Positions 13,801 through 25,610 of a stretch of 64,000 bases of DNA are shown piece after piece. The translations under genes and the position numbers were made by a program. The stretch comes from Ignelater luminosus (taxonomy: Eukaryota; Arthropoda; Insecta; Coleoptera; Elateridae), in NCBI GenBank assembly GCA_011009095.1, contig VTPC01089559.1, positions 163,156 to 227,155 on the forward strand. The letters run 5' to 3'. Position 1 is the stretch's first letter; the number at the start of each line of letters is the position of its first letter. Under the pieces are notes generated by a model that was given only the letters and a program-made list of their open reading frames with translations, was not told the origin of the DNA and did no database searches.

Positions 13801-15269
13801 ACTACACCCAACAGCTAATAAATGCTACAGAATCTCTTCAGGTGGAATATACGAACAACAGTAGTTGTGTTAAGTAGAAAATATTTATTAAGAATTACTG
13901 TCAGATTCTTATAGTGTTAGCAACTGATAACGTGATCAAAATGAATCGTTTTAATTTATTATTGTTTTCATGAGTAATATGAAATCCTTTTATTCTACGG
14001 AAGATGAAAATAACTCCTCATGAATACTTGTTTTCTTAAAATTTACAGCATGCTTTAATATGACAAGATTTCTGATTTTTATTAATGATTTATAAAATAC
14101 AAAATATTTTTTCACAAATTTAAAATTCTAAAACAATATAATCTAAATGTAATTATTAAACCTTTAAACCAGTGAACGTAATTAATATTTTAATAAGATC
14201 TGTTAAACAGAAACTATTTAATCGGTTTTAAAATTGTGAAAAAATATTGTTTGCACTTTATATATTGTGACAAATGTATTTTGTAAAATTAATTTTTGAT
14301 TGACATCATTCACGAGGAAGTTGTATGAACACACTTAAATTCCTAAAGTAGTAACTTTATATACGTATTTGAACAATAATTATAATAAATAAATAAAAAT
14401 AAAATATACTAATTCCACCATAAAGCTGTAGTTGTACCATAGTATTAACAGTAATGAAATACCTCATTTACATTCTTCCTTTTTTTTTTTTTTGATATAT
14501 ACATATATTATAATTTTGATCTTGTTATGAGATGCTAAATTATTAGTGAGTCTGGTAGTACCATATAAACACATTATATAAATATAAAGATGAAAAGAAA
14601 AGATTATATCTATATGTACCCATAGACAAACTGTAATTTAAGGAGCGTTGTTAAAAAGTTTTTATTTATTTCTGTGTAAAACTTTGTAATATATTTGTAT
14701 GTATGTATGTTAAAAAACAGAGATTCTTAGAAAATAGTTGGTCCCAGGAAAAAATGAAATTTTAATGCTCAAAAAATTATCCTGTTGGTTGCAATTCAAA
14801 ATTTAATATTTATATAAGAGTTAAATATTATCAGTTTTCTTTTCCATCAAATTAAAAACAGTGTATAACTTAACACACTAAGTGTTCCTAGAACGTCTAA
14901 CATTACATTGTCACAAAAATTGCAACACAATGTAATGTACAGCAAAAAAAAACTCCTGCTGTTGGGAGTATAAATATCAACTACTATTGTTGTATATAAG
15001 TAATTTAAATATGAGTAATTTACTATGTATTCATGTTTGTTTTTCCTTATTAATTTTAATAAACAATTTGACGTTTAAATTTTCTTTTTTATCTTCTATT
15101 ATAAAGGTATTTACCTGCAAGAAGTTTTTGAAGGAGAGTGTATATATAATGCTATATTCTTCTTAATGCTCATCAACAGGCAACAACTATAAAAAGTAAG
15201 TATTTAACATAAGACACATTCAGCGGATAAGTTATTAAATAATGCAATTTCCCTGAACACATGCACTAA
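7863..15269. other. 7.4-kb AT-rich desert
   Basis: No gene can be supported. Local items: a short inverted repeat (gcagtgttgttag at 8650-8662, ctggcaacactgc at 8711-8723), an 11-base C run at 11682-11692 inside a GC-rich patch that looks like a transposon end (11670-11710), and poly(T) near 14480. The 89-codon minus-strand frame over 11556-11825 crosses that C run and looks like chance. Confidence 0.5.
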
Positions 15270-15340
15270 GGGACAACAATAGCTCAGTGGCTAAAGAAAT
15301 CATTTAGCATAGATTTTTAGTTTCAAATGCTCAGATGGAA
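15270..15340 (+). repeat. possible tRNA-derived SINE head
   Basis: TAGCTCAGTGG at 15280-15290 matches the Pol III A box. About 30 bases later agtttcaaatgc (15319-15330) resembles a decayed B box (GGTTCGAANCC type). No cloverleaf can be drawn, so it is not a tRNA gene. A single short fragment could also be coincidence. Confidence 0.2.
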
Positions 15341-16015
15341 ATGGAGCATGTGCTTATTTATCCATACTACACATATAATTTATGCATGTAAAAAATAATA
15401 TAACCTAAAAGTTTTAGTTTTTGAAAAGTTGGTAAAGGAACAACCAAAACAAAATGAATAAAATACTCCTTTATTTCACTCAGCTGATTTACGCTTATTT
15501 CAGTTATTTACCATGCTTGAATGCACCAAAAATCTTGTATTTTGAAGCTTGAATGTGTTTGTCTAAGCTAAGAAATGCAGATGAACTTCTTCTTCTTAGT
15601 TGCACACAGAAGGTGGGTATAAATAATGTTTTGGACTTCTATTTGAAAACTATTTCAAGATTTTCTAACATCATATTGTTATCTAGCTACAGACAGCATT
15701 TAATAAAGTAACCCTATCACAATTGATGTAGAGCTTCCAGTTAAATGGTTGTGTACAGGAGCAGTCAGCAAGTGGTAGCACATGTTTCATAGATGGTGAT
15801 TTGTTTGCTATCTGCATTGCAAGCACTATTTTAAAACATGCTTCTGTATTCTTATTTGAGGTTAGAGATGTTATGTATTCCAAGTAATAAGAGCAGTACA
15901 CATGGTAACTCTTAATTTATTAAATAACGCTTCATACAAAGTTATTGAGTACAGCTTAATATTCTTAATATTCTAACCATTCTGACTAATAACGCTACAA
16001 CACAATAATAGTTAG
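15341..16015. other. non-coding AT-rich DNA
   Basis: No coding region or long repeat seen. It ends with the 8-bp duplication ATAGTTAG (16008-16015) belonging to the next element. Confidence 0.4.
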
Positions 16016-16623
16016 TAGAGATGGGTCGTTCACAATGAACGACTCACTTAAATGAGCGGTAAACATACGACTCTTTTCGATTGAACGGTTCGTTCATTTG
16101 TTTATTCAGTACAGTAGCACATAAGTACATTTAAAGTTCGTACTGACTCTACTGAGGAGTGGGGAATGAACAAACGAAGAAACAGTGAGCTGAATATGTA
16201 TTTGAACTTACACAGTTCAATGCAAGAAAGTGACGATTTTCTTTTGAACGAGATAGTGCATACATGCTCGGAAAGTAGAAAAGCATGTTGAATTTCCAAG
16301 AGCAATACAAGTTTAGTGTATTTATTAATGATTATCGAAGTATAATATTTTCTAGGGATTATTAAATAAATAAAACACTTCATTTCTATTTTCTAAGGAG
16401 TAGAAAAATCTAATAGAGTAGAGATCTTGAGAATTGACTAAACATTATTCAATAATTTAGGTGAGAATGATATCGCACCTATCGTACATTTCTACAGTAG
16501 TATTTATGAAACGTGCGTGCTTACACAATAAGTTCAATTGAACGAGTCAATGTGAACGACTCTTTAAAATGAGTTGAACGAATTGAACTGGCATTGTAAA
16601 AAGAGTCGTATGTCCCATGACTA
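16016..16623. mobile_element. 608-bp hAT-type MITE with 8-bp target site duplication
   Basis: ATAGTTAG occurs directly before (16008-16015) and directly after (16624-16631), an 8-bp duplication that also fits the nTnnnnAn preference of hAT elements. The ends are short imperfect inverted repeats, TAGAGATGGG against TAGTCATGGG. Inside, the motif gaacgactc and variants recur near both ends on both strands, as expected for subterminal transposase-binding repeats. A 93-codon minus-strand frame (16102-16383) has no transposase features, so the element is non-autonomous. Confidence 0.75.
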
Positions 16624-18315
16624 ATAGTTAGGTTAGGCAAAGAAAAGCAGGTTGTTTTTTCAAATTTGTGATGAATATTAACATTACAAAAATCATTCAT
16701 GTTTTATAGAGGGTGCCCAGCAATCTGGAAATCCTGGAAAAGTTGGGAAATTGTTTTATTCAGTAAAAAGATAAGGGAAGAATTAGGAAATCTGCCCAAA
16801 AACAAAAAGTTAGGGAAATCCCAATGCAGAAAAAAACTCGTAGTTTTCAAAAAATTCTTGATTCATGTTACCTAAAATTCAAGGAACTTACTGATAATAA
16901 AAGTCATATTTTATCAAGATCCTAGTATCAGTCGTGAAAATAACATACTAATACATAATACTATTCTTCGCTGATTAATACTGATTGAGATTGAAAAAAT
17001 CCCAAGTGGTGTGTTTGATACAGACACATTATATTCGACGGTTAATATAAAATTGAAGTTAAATATATTAAAGCCTTTTCTCCCTTTTCTGATTTTTCGT
17101 TTTTATTACACCATCTTTATCTTAATAAGCCATTTTATCTCTGTTTCTCTTCATTTATTTCACTTTTCTCTTTACTTTTTACTACTGCTGGTTCAGACTT
17201 TTTGTTTTTTTTTCTTATTTCTAATGGTTTATTTTGCTCTATCGTTCTTTTATTGAAATGCATTCTTTTAAAAAAGGGCATATCAAGATTTAAAGGATAT
17301 GTTAAAAGCAGGCCAAGATTTGGCTGCTCTAAATGACAAGAAGTTTCAGGAATCTGATTTTTTGAAATTTAACATTTTGTGACTCAAATTCTGCATACAG
17401 GCACAGCCATATTTAAGATTTATTGATACTCTTATAAATTCTTCCTGACCACCACTGTAAGTAGTCATTCATTTTAGACTCTCTTCTAAATCTTGATTTG
17501 TCTTTTATAGGACAATATGTGTATACCACATCATCAAGATTTCAAATTTTGGTTTTACTTTTCAAGATTCTCTCGAGATTCCATAGCTTTGCATTTTGGC
17601 TGTTGTATTGAGTTTATTTTCAGAAATTAATATTGTGTGCTTTTTTTGTTATGAAGGTATCATAAAACTTGATTTTGAATTTTAAATTAGACAGTAAACT
17701 TAACCATTTTCCTACTTTTTAATTTGAGAAAATTAAAGAATACGACCAAAACCTTCCCTTCTAAGTAGCTGTGCTAGGTAGGAAGGAAGGAGATAACTAT
17801 AATATTAATGAAGTGAATTAGTTTGATAAAATGTTCATTCTTAATAATGGTTTCTGTCTATCCAAAGATTCTTAATTTCTGAGTTACAGCCGCCATCTGC
17901 TTATTGTAATGGAAGAAAAACTTGTTAAACCACCCTGTTAAATCAAACAAAAATCTACTGATGGACTAAATTCCAAGAGAGATAGTAATAAAAAAACACT
18001 CTAAAGGGTGACCTGTTCTTAATTTCTAAATGGCCCTTTTGAGAAGATGAGGATAGAAAATTCTAATAATAGTACACTAAATGTTTCTTATCAGTAAGAA
18101 CAATAAAATACCCAAGTGTTTACCTAAAGAAAACACTAACAAATTTACATATTCCATTTGCCACCTTCAACAACATATAGAAATCTGAGTGTAGACTAAG
18201 TGAACTTTTAAAAAGTGTATTGCATACTAAGTAGTAGGATCTATTAGAAAAGACAACTGTAAATAAGAAATAGGTTATGTCCACAATGATAGATTTCTCT
18301 TAATTGAATGTTTCT
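16624..18315. other. non-coding, T-rich tract and an isolated protein-like segment
   Basis: A strongly pyrimidine-rich stretch runs at about 17070-17260. Sequence at 16715-16810 with repeated ggaaat / cctggaaaag motifs looks repeat-derived but is unassigned. A short protein-like open segment at 17284-17382 is listed separately. Confidence 0.35.
17284..17382 (+). other. short protein-like open segment, exon or gene relic
   Basis: Thirty-two codons ending in TGA read as a charged helical peptide (including LKDMLKAGQDLAALNDKKFQ), unlike the Phe/Ile/Tyr strings that chance frames give here. The frame can be followed upstream to about 17271, where a TAA closes it. A T-rich tract precedes it, but the nearest AG has a poor acceptor context. 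It may be a last exon, a relic of a transposon protein or chance. I do not recognise the peptide. Confidence 0.2.
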
Positions 18316-18632
18316 CAGACGTCCACTGGATATTCATTTGTCATTACGGACGTAAATTGGACACCCACTGGATGTGCGTTAGCGAATATTCATTGGGTAT
18401 CCTATTTTAGTTTATAGGATATTTCGTTCGAATATTTTTGGATCTAAGCTGTACGTTTATCAGATAATCATGTACAAATACGTCTAGGAGCGGAGGTTTG
18501 TTGAACACCCAAAATATGACAAATGTACGTCCCATGGACGGATGCCCATCAGCCAAAAATTCGACGTTTACTGAACGCTGTCGCCGAAATCCGACGTCCG
18601 ATGAACGTCCGTTCCACGTCCGTGTGTTATAC
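18316..18632. repeat. cluster of degenerate GACGTCC-type motifs
   Basis: The motif gacgtcc, with variants such as gaacgtccg, tggacg and ggacacccactgg, occurs repeatedly on both strands, e.g. 18318, 18349, 18526, 18593 and 18604-18626. CpG is unusually frequent for this AT-rich region. It looks like the inside of a repetitive element. Overlapping 63-104 codon frames on both strands follow from low stop density and are not called as genes. Confidence 0.45.
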
Positions 18633-19044
18633 GGATTGAACTTCCCGTTTCTGATGTTGAGTGATGTAGTATCCTCCCTTTCTTTGTAGAATGGTATATG
18701 AACTCTAAACGCTGTGCCCAAGATTTCTCTTTGTATATTGTCACTTCACTACTACAATTACATGGTTCTATTTTTTTAACTCCATAGCCCCGAGATACAA
18801 TACCTACTTGATTTTTCTGCTTTAAAAAGAAAAGTTTTTTTATCAATCTAGTCAACTGAAAGGTAAACATAAACGTTCTCTAGACAAAAATATGCTAATT
18901 TAATTCTATTTAGCAATATCTTATATTTTGGAACAAAAAGTTGAACATCTTGTCATAGTAGAGCCACTTATGCAGGATATATGTATTTAGTAACGTTTAG
19001 TCTCGAACCTAAGAAAGAACATCTGGGAATGCAAAGCATAACCA
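18633..19044. other. non-coding
   Basis: Nothing recognisable. Confidence 0.35.
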
Positions 19045-19389
19045 CAACGAACTCCGTTTTGTTACTGAATTCGAGCAACGTTTTAAAAAATTTTCAAATT
19101 CGGCGATCATTTTGACCATGTTTCCGAGGTGATATCAAAGAACTAAAAGTATACGTATCTCTTATTTCTTGATGTAGAATTCGATTCTAAAGTAAAAAGA
19201 AATTTGTGAAAATATTTCAAATCTCGACTTCCATTTTGATCATGTTCCCGAATTGATATTAAAAAACGACATCACGTTGTCTTTAGTTTTTGATGTAGAA
19301 TATAAATCTGAAGTCAAAATTCAAAATTTAAAAAAATGCGGACGGACAGACTTTGCAAACTCAGTAACGACGCCTATCGGAGTTCGTTG
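19045..19389. mobile_element. 345-bp MITE with internal tandem duplication
   Basis: The ends are a perfect 12-base inverted repeat, caacgaactccg (19045-19056) and cggagttcgttg (19378-19389). The similarity continues inward imperfectly (gttactgaattcg against gttactgagtttg). The interior holds two diverged direct copies of a ~110-base unit (about 19085-19190 and 19200-19320), each with a 'cattttgaYcatgttYccga' stretch and a 'tgatgtagaat' stretch. No target duplication is evident and there is no coding capacity. Confidence 0.6.
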
Positions 19390-20480
19390 AAAATAGCAAA
19401 ATGACACTGATTGGTATTGGGATTACTGATACTTTATGCCCAACTTTGATGGTGATTGTGCAGATCTTTCTTAGCCTTTTGCATTTACTTAACTGCTGAA
19501 GTGGAAGTTAAAAAGCTAGTTTTCAGTTTTTGGCCAAGGTTTACAGTTGGATTTAAAACGGAAAACAATACAGTGGATGGTATAAAATAGAGATAACACC
19601 TTGAGGGATTCTAACAACCGTTTTTTAAACCGTTTGGTTAGACCATCTCGAAGCTGAAACTCGTTTATTTTGCAGGAAAGCTTGAAGTATCTTTTGGATA
19701 TCATGTTACACATGTTTCAATAAAACTTATATTCGAAGTCTGAAACATGAGATTGAAGAAATTGACTTCTTATTGGGTATGGTGTCGATTTAACACTTCC
19801 ACGTATCAGTTGTATCACCAATAAAAAGTAAACTTGCGAGTAGAAAGATGATTTAACTAAGACAAAAATAAAATCAACGTGTTCCAATTCAAAAGAAACA
19901 TCAGCAGAATACTAAAGAATTAATTTAGAGAATTACAAATTTCAACCGTGGCAAGTAAAGTGATAAAAATTAGTGCTGCAAATATTTTTATAGATTACCC
20001 TGTAGATTCAATGTTACAATTGATACCTGTTGCTTTTAACACTGGGTTTGAAATAACTAATGAAAATTTTTATTGGACAGTATTTTACATGGTTTTGCAG
20101 TCAAATTGTCTTTAAGGTTCGGGTGTCTATTTAGGGTTGGTTTTACAATTTTGGTAAAAACTCGAAGAGATTATAGCGACGCCCGGTCTTGTTAACCCGA
20201 TTTTGATACTAAAAAACAGTGACGTTGACTGGAATGCTTGAATGCGGAGATGAATGTTTTGGCAAGATGGGAATCTAAAACTCGGCATCTATCGTATAAG
20301 AAAAACTGCGATATGCGTCAAATAGTACAAAGAGGTAGATGTTGGACAAAGATATGAAAGTGTCACGTTATGACCATCTTTGGTGATTCTTTTGGCTTCT
20401 GTTGGAACTGGTTGTTTAATCTATCTATTTTTATCTCTGTAATATGGGATGACGTTGGGAAATTGCTAAAACTGCATTGC
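19390..20480. other. non-coding
   Basis: No supported gene. The 65-codon minus-strand frame at 19516-19713 lacks recognisable features. Confidence 0.35.
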
Positions 20481-20890
20481 GTTATACAACATGTTCATAA
20501 ATGTTTCTGGGTCCAGTGAGTTGTGAAATCATGCTTGCAGCTGCATTTGCCGCCTTAGGAAAACAATATATGTATTAGAATGTTTGTCACGTTACACGCA
20601 TTATATCGTTGTTATCATGGTTAAAATTAGTATAGGAATTCGACTAATCTAATTTAAAAAAGAAACTTTTCTAAACAATAAGCTTAGTTAGAGCAAAAAA
20701 ATGTGAAATAATACAGCAAATTTTAGCACAAGATTAACAGAATTGCTAAATGCAGGACAATGACATTTGCAATAGACAAATGACGGAAAACAAATACGTA
20801 TTAGTTGTTGAAATAAATCAAGAAGGCGGCACATCAAAATTAGGTTCCATAACCAACTGGACCCAGAAACATTTATAAACACTTTGTAGA
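20481..20890. repeat. foldback repeat with 21-bp perfect inverted arms
   Basis: A 21-base sequence at 20497-20517 (containing tgtttctgggtccag) is exactly repeated as its reverse complement at 20856-20876, and weaker similarity extends inward (tttgccgcct against gatgtgccgcct). This looks like an old MITE about 380-410 bp long. Edges are approximate because no target duplication was found. Confidence 0.45.
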
Positions 20891-23159
20891 AATGAGACAA
20901 TTGAAGTTCCTAATTCGAAATTCTTGATTTAAAAGTATTAACTGCTTCTTTTCTTCCCAATCAATCTGTTAAAAATTTAGGTTTTTTAATTCAATGCGTG
21001 ACAAAAACGAATGTTTATATATATATTTAAGCTCCACGTGTAAATTTTCTAAATATTAATTTATAAAATTTAAAGCATACCGAGAAGCTAAATGTATTTC
21101 ATTAAAGCAGAAGCTAAATAGTCATTTACTAAAAAAAATAACCAAGGCTTTCTTTTGAATAAAATTTTTATTAATAATGTAGAATGATAAATATTACTCC
21201 GTATAGATGATTTGAAAATGAAGATCTTCAAATACTATCATCTTTCTAAATATAAAGGTAATATTAGGTATGTATTTTGAGTATTAACAGTAAATAATTA
21301 AAAAGGGTTGCAACTAGTTCAACATGAATTTAGACCCTTCCGTGTTTTATTGTAACAGCATACACGTGCATTTACTGCATCTTTTTGTCGGTTAGACCGT
21401 GCATAATGAAGTAGCTATAACTGTACGAATAACCCCTAAAGGGTCGATGGGCGTATAAGTACATTGTAAAACCTGCAGATTAATAACAGTAGCTTAACAG
21501 ATTGAAGGCTGAAGTGTATTGTAAGCAAAACGAAACAAAATCTGCATAAAGGTGGAGCTTAATAATGTTTATCAATATTTAAACCTTGAAATTATATTTT
21601 CATGCTTGGCTTTTTTTTGGATCCCTTTCGAAGAGATTAGAGAACATAAGAGTATTGCAGATCTTTTTTAAGGAAAATCAATTCCAAATGGTATCTTGAA
21701 CAGAGGATTTAAAAACACCAGTATACATCCAGATGTATCGATGGCAGATTTTCTATTCGGTTTCACTTCTATTTTTATGTCACTCGAACCAAAATGTGGT
21801 TAATTGTATCACATTGACAAGATAACATTTAGACGCGTGCGTGCGTTTTTCATTAGGTAACTTATTAATAGTTTAACGCCCCTTTTTATGCTCTAACACC
21901 CTTAAAGCGGTGTGTATTACAGTCACGTGTCTCTTGAAGATGCACGTGTTGCTTATTACTTATAAAGGATTATTTACTCTTATTGGTTTTTTATCGACTA
22001 TATATGGTTCTAAAACGACACTTATTCCTAATAGGCACGTGCCTAAATTTGGTTTTGTTTTTTTTAGACCTCAAGGGCATTAGATGTGATATAAAAAATT
22101 TTTGCGGGTATTTAACAAAAACGTCTGTATATCAGTCTTTTGTAAGAATGTCTGCTATTATACTGTGTAATAAGGACAGATCATTTTTCACACAGAATTT
22201 TGAGAGCATATTGCTGGGATTAGGTCAATATAAAAACAGCCCTAATGTGAATTTACTGAAGAAGTCTGTATTTGTTATATTTTTGGTAGCACAACATTTA
22301 AGGTTTGTTCAATTTAACATGTACTACATCAAGTCTTCTAGAACTCATGTTTGTACTTGCTGACTTACAGATATACTGATTTCCATGAAATATGAATTGT
22401 CATAGTGGAACCTCTTTTCTTTTCTTCTCTTACTGATATGGTAGCGAATTTCTGAAATTCTTTATATTAATGATGTAGCTGGAGCTGTAGTCCTGTCTCA
22501 TACTTTACTAATTTCGAACTCTGGCTGCACAGTCTAACAAAGCTTCTTCTTCTTGAGTTACATTATTTATTGAAATTCTTATTATAAACTTTTCAATTTC
22601 TTACGTTTGAATTCGAAATAGTCATCATCATTAACTATCAACTATTGGATTTATGTTCAAACATACTAAATGTAGGTGGAATTCAGGACGCCACACGTAG
22701 CTCCGCGGTAGACTAAGCTGCTTTGGCAACAAAGAGAACTTGATATCGATTACTAAAAATCTTAAAAAACCCGACAATGGAGTTCACACTGGTTGACCAT
22801 AGATAGGTACTTCTTTACAAAATATAAATCCCATGCACTCGGTCATTTAACTGCAATGTTTTGAGTGATTTTGGACTTACCTTGTGTCATCTTTCCCTCA
22901 GTTTACTTGAACAGACCTTCCAGGTTGATGATACAATTTTTTCACCCAAGACCCTCCCGTAGATGCTATAGCAAACTAAACTCAAGTAGTTGTAAAGCTT
23001 GGGTAGTCAAAGATTACGGAGGAAATAGTATGGTTCTTCTTTACAGTCGAACAATAGTAATGCCAGTCTATATAAACCAACAGTTAACACAGGCGTTCTT
23101 TGACAAAATCAAAATTTTCTCAAGAACCAAAATATAGTTCATATATACAGGTAAATAAG
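20891..23159. other. non-coding; holds one 126-codon frame that I do not call
   Basis: The frame at 21983-22363 (+) is the longest non-transposon frame nearby. Its product is rich in Phe/Leu/Tyr with no recognised domain, splice signals or GC rise. A 90-codon frame at 22865-23137 is equally featureless. Either could hold an exon of the gene ending at 25426, but nothing shows it. Confidence 0.3.
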
Positions 23160-25250
23160 AATTTCTATTGCTGACGCAGTATTCCTTTTCTCAACCATAT
23201 CCTCTTGTCTTATTTATTTTCTCAGTTGCCGTCTTCTAAGTTTGTTCTTTCTATATCTTCGTCTTCCTTGTCTCTTCATAGTCTTCTGGACCTGCTTCTC
23301 CTTGTTCAACCCATTGGAATCCATTCTGTTATTTTTCATCCATTGGTTGTTACCACTTCTTCTTGTGTGTTCATACCATTTTAGCCTTTCTTTCTCTATT
23401 TAATTCATGACATCCTTTTCTATCCCCATTCTATTTTGTATCTCTTAAACATTCCATTTCTACTGCGTTTATTTTGTTTTTGTTTCTCTTATTTAGTATT
23501 CAGGTTTCTGCACTATTTGTCATGATACTACTTTTTTTGATCTTCGCATTATTTCATCATGTGTTGTAAAAGCTTCTGTTGTGTTGACGATTCCCCCACT
23601 TCGTATTAACACGACAATTTTTTGAAAAGTTCATTTTCAAATAATCAAGACTAATCCACACTTTGCTTGATTTTCTCCTATTTTATTTTGTGTGTCGTCT
23701 TTAAGTTTGTATCTAATCATTTTCCCGTATAGTCTTCTTATTGTTGAAATTACATTTATTCTTCTGTAATTAGTACATTTTCTTTCATCTCATTTCCTAA
23801 ATATAGAGCTAATAGAAGCTTCTACTCATTCACCCGGTAGTGCTTCATCATTAATCGCTCTCTGGAACATATTCCACTAAAGCTTTTCAGATCCAGATTG
23901 TTTCGGCAGGCATTTCCCTCGATCCTTCTTCATTTCTTCATTATTTATTTCAATTTGTTGTTGGTCTATGTCTTTTTACTGGCTTCTTTCAAGAAATTCT
24001 CTTCTTTTTTCTGTCAAGAGTTCTTTCTAATATTATTCCAAGTTTGCTTCTTGTACGCGATGTATATGTATATTTTGAATGTGTTCTTAGAGTCTTATCG
24101 TTCTTCAGGATACCGCGCTTCTTGTTCTTTCTATATACTGCTTTATATTCTCACAGGTCTTCTCCCATGTTTCAGTTTTTTTAAATTTATTTTTGCCTTT
24201 GTTCTTCGATTCTTTTTTTCTATATCTCTGGAGATCTCCGTCTGGATTCGCCGGTAGCCACTTCTGGTATAGAATCTTTTTTTTCTTCAATGAGTTCCTT
24301 AGCTGTATTACTAATATCGTTTATGTAGGGATCTATTTCTCCCAGCGCTTCTAGGGCTGCTTGCTTAATGCCATTCTTCATCTGGTCATATAGTTCTCTG
24401 GTACTGTCATAATTAAGTTCTATGAGTTTCTGATCTAATCGTTTTCTATATAGGTAAGCCTTTTATCGCGTCATCTTGCAACAGGCATATTTTCGATTTC
24501 TTCTTTTTTGTTATCGTTTCCACATTTTCTTCGATATAGGGTTTTCTTTTTTCTTTTTTTTTCTCTTTGGGCTTACCATGCGAATTCCATACAATGCCAT
24601 CAGCAGTCTGTGATCTGTTCCACATTCTGCTCTTTGTGCTTTCTGCTTTTTGTGTTGGTTGTACCCATATGTATTTATGTACCTCTTTGTGCCTAAACAC
24701 AGCTATTAGTTATTTTAAGGTTGTACATTCATAGATTTCTATCAGTCTTTTCCCATTATCTCTAGTTATTTCTTCTCCAATTCTTCCAGCTGTTTTATCT
24801 CTTATCATTCTGCCTGTTCTTCAGTTTAGATCTCCCGCAATTATTATTCTTGGTTGTTTTTTACCATTTCTATTCCCTTTCTTAACGTGTTCACAAATTT
24901 CTCTTTTTCTGTTGTGGTGCTATTCTCTGTTAGCCATACACTCCTAGAATTATTGTATACCTTCCAAAATTGCCAAGTTTACTTTAATTACTCTTTCATC
25001 TATAGCTTCCCATGCTGCGATTCATTTTTTTCCCACTTTTTGCTTATTGATATTCTTATTCTTGCTTTTGCTCTTTTCTCTTTTTTTTTTTGTTTTACTA
25101 ATAATTAAATTTTCAATTTTCTTTTCATAAATTCCTATATCACTTCCGTACGCTCGGTTCTCCATCTCTGTATATTTTATGATCTGCAGATTATTCGTTT
25201 GTTCTTTTAAACGACCCGCTTTATTGCATTGATTTTATTGATTCTTTTCT
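23160..25250 (-). pseudogene. decayed RTE-like LINE, antisense
   Basis: The + strand is strongly T-rich here because a LINE lies on the - strand. Reading it in order: an endonuclease with AGDLN (24821-24838) and a later KYTWVQP-like stretch (about 24650-24690), then RT fragments resembling LPGEWVEASISSIF and ISTIRRLYGKM (about 23720-23860), then a tail resembling RLKWYEHTRR (about 23350-23395) typical of RTE-type C-termini. Many stops and frameshifts break it. The YADD/FADD catalytic box was not found: RT motifs jump from the early blocks to a late block near 23690, so an internal deletion is likely. Clade assignment rests on motif style only. Confidence 0.65.
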
Positions 25251-25261
25251 TGATTATTTTC

Positions 25262-25426
25262 AGATACGTATTTTCTAGAATTTACCGATCCACAATTACA
25301 TCTCATGGCAAGACAAACTCCGCTTTACTAACAAAAACTTTACCAGATGAATTATTAGACTTTGGATATTACGACACATCTATTTATACGAAGGAAATTT
25401 TTGAGAAAATTGAAAAAAATGCTTAA
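25262..25426 (+). CDS. terminal exon of an unidentified protein-coding gene
   Basis: A good splice acceptor (T-rich tract then ttattttcag, ending 25261) is followed by 54 open codons and TAA. The encoded peptide is balanced and charged, including RIYRSTITSHGKTNSALLTK and GYYDTSIYTKEIFEKIEKNA, unlike chance frames in this AT-rich DNA. AATAAA follows at 25605-25610 with a GT-rich stretch downstream, giving a ~200-base 3' UTR. I do not recognise the protein. Upstream exons must lie to the left on the + strand, meaning the LINE at 23.2-25.2 kb would sit in its last intron. A caution is that the LINE's own T-richness could imitate the polypyrimidine tract. Confidence 0.5.
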   Translation, partial: RYVFSRIYRSTITSHGKTNSALLTKTLPDELLDFGYYDTSIYTKEIFEKIEKNA

Positions 25427-25604
25427 GAGAGTTAACTTCTTGTATAATATGAAAATTGTTTAGAAACTGAACCACTGTTTTAGAATTACTATTTAAAAAC
25501 GAATATGCAATTGTAGAAGATGGCAGATTTTCTATTATTCATTATCGATAAGTTAAGTTCTGTACCGATTGTTTATTGTTGTTAATATTATGATGTTTAT
25601 CAAA

Positions 25605-25610
25605 AATAAA
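25605..25610 (+). promoter_or_regulatory. poly(A) signal for the 25.3-kb terminal exon
   Basis: AATAAA about 180 bases after the stop codon, followed within 40 bases by ttgtggcttgcttttg, a plausible GU-rich downstream element. Confidence 0.4.

Noticed and set aside
17011..17256. 81-codon frame, very hydrophobic
   Set aside because: It is a pyrimidine-rich tract translated as Phe/Leu/Ser runs; it imitates membrane segments.
21983..22363. 126-codon open frame on +
   Set aside because: Product dominated by Phe/Leu/Tyr/Lys, with no domain, no splice or promoter context and no rise in GC. Frames this long can arise by chance in 64 kb of AT-rich sequence.
23898..25108. Several + strand frames rich in Phe, Cys and Leu
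   Set aside because: They are the antisense of the decayed LINE on the - strand, whose A-richness gives T-rich complements.
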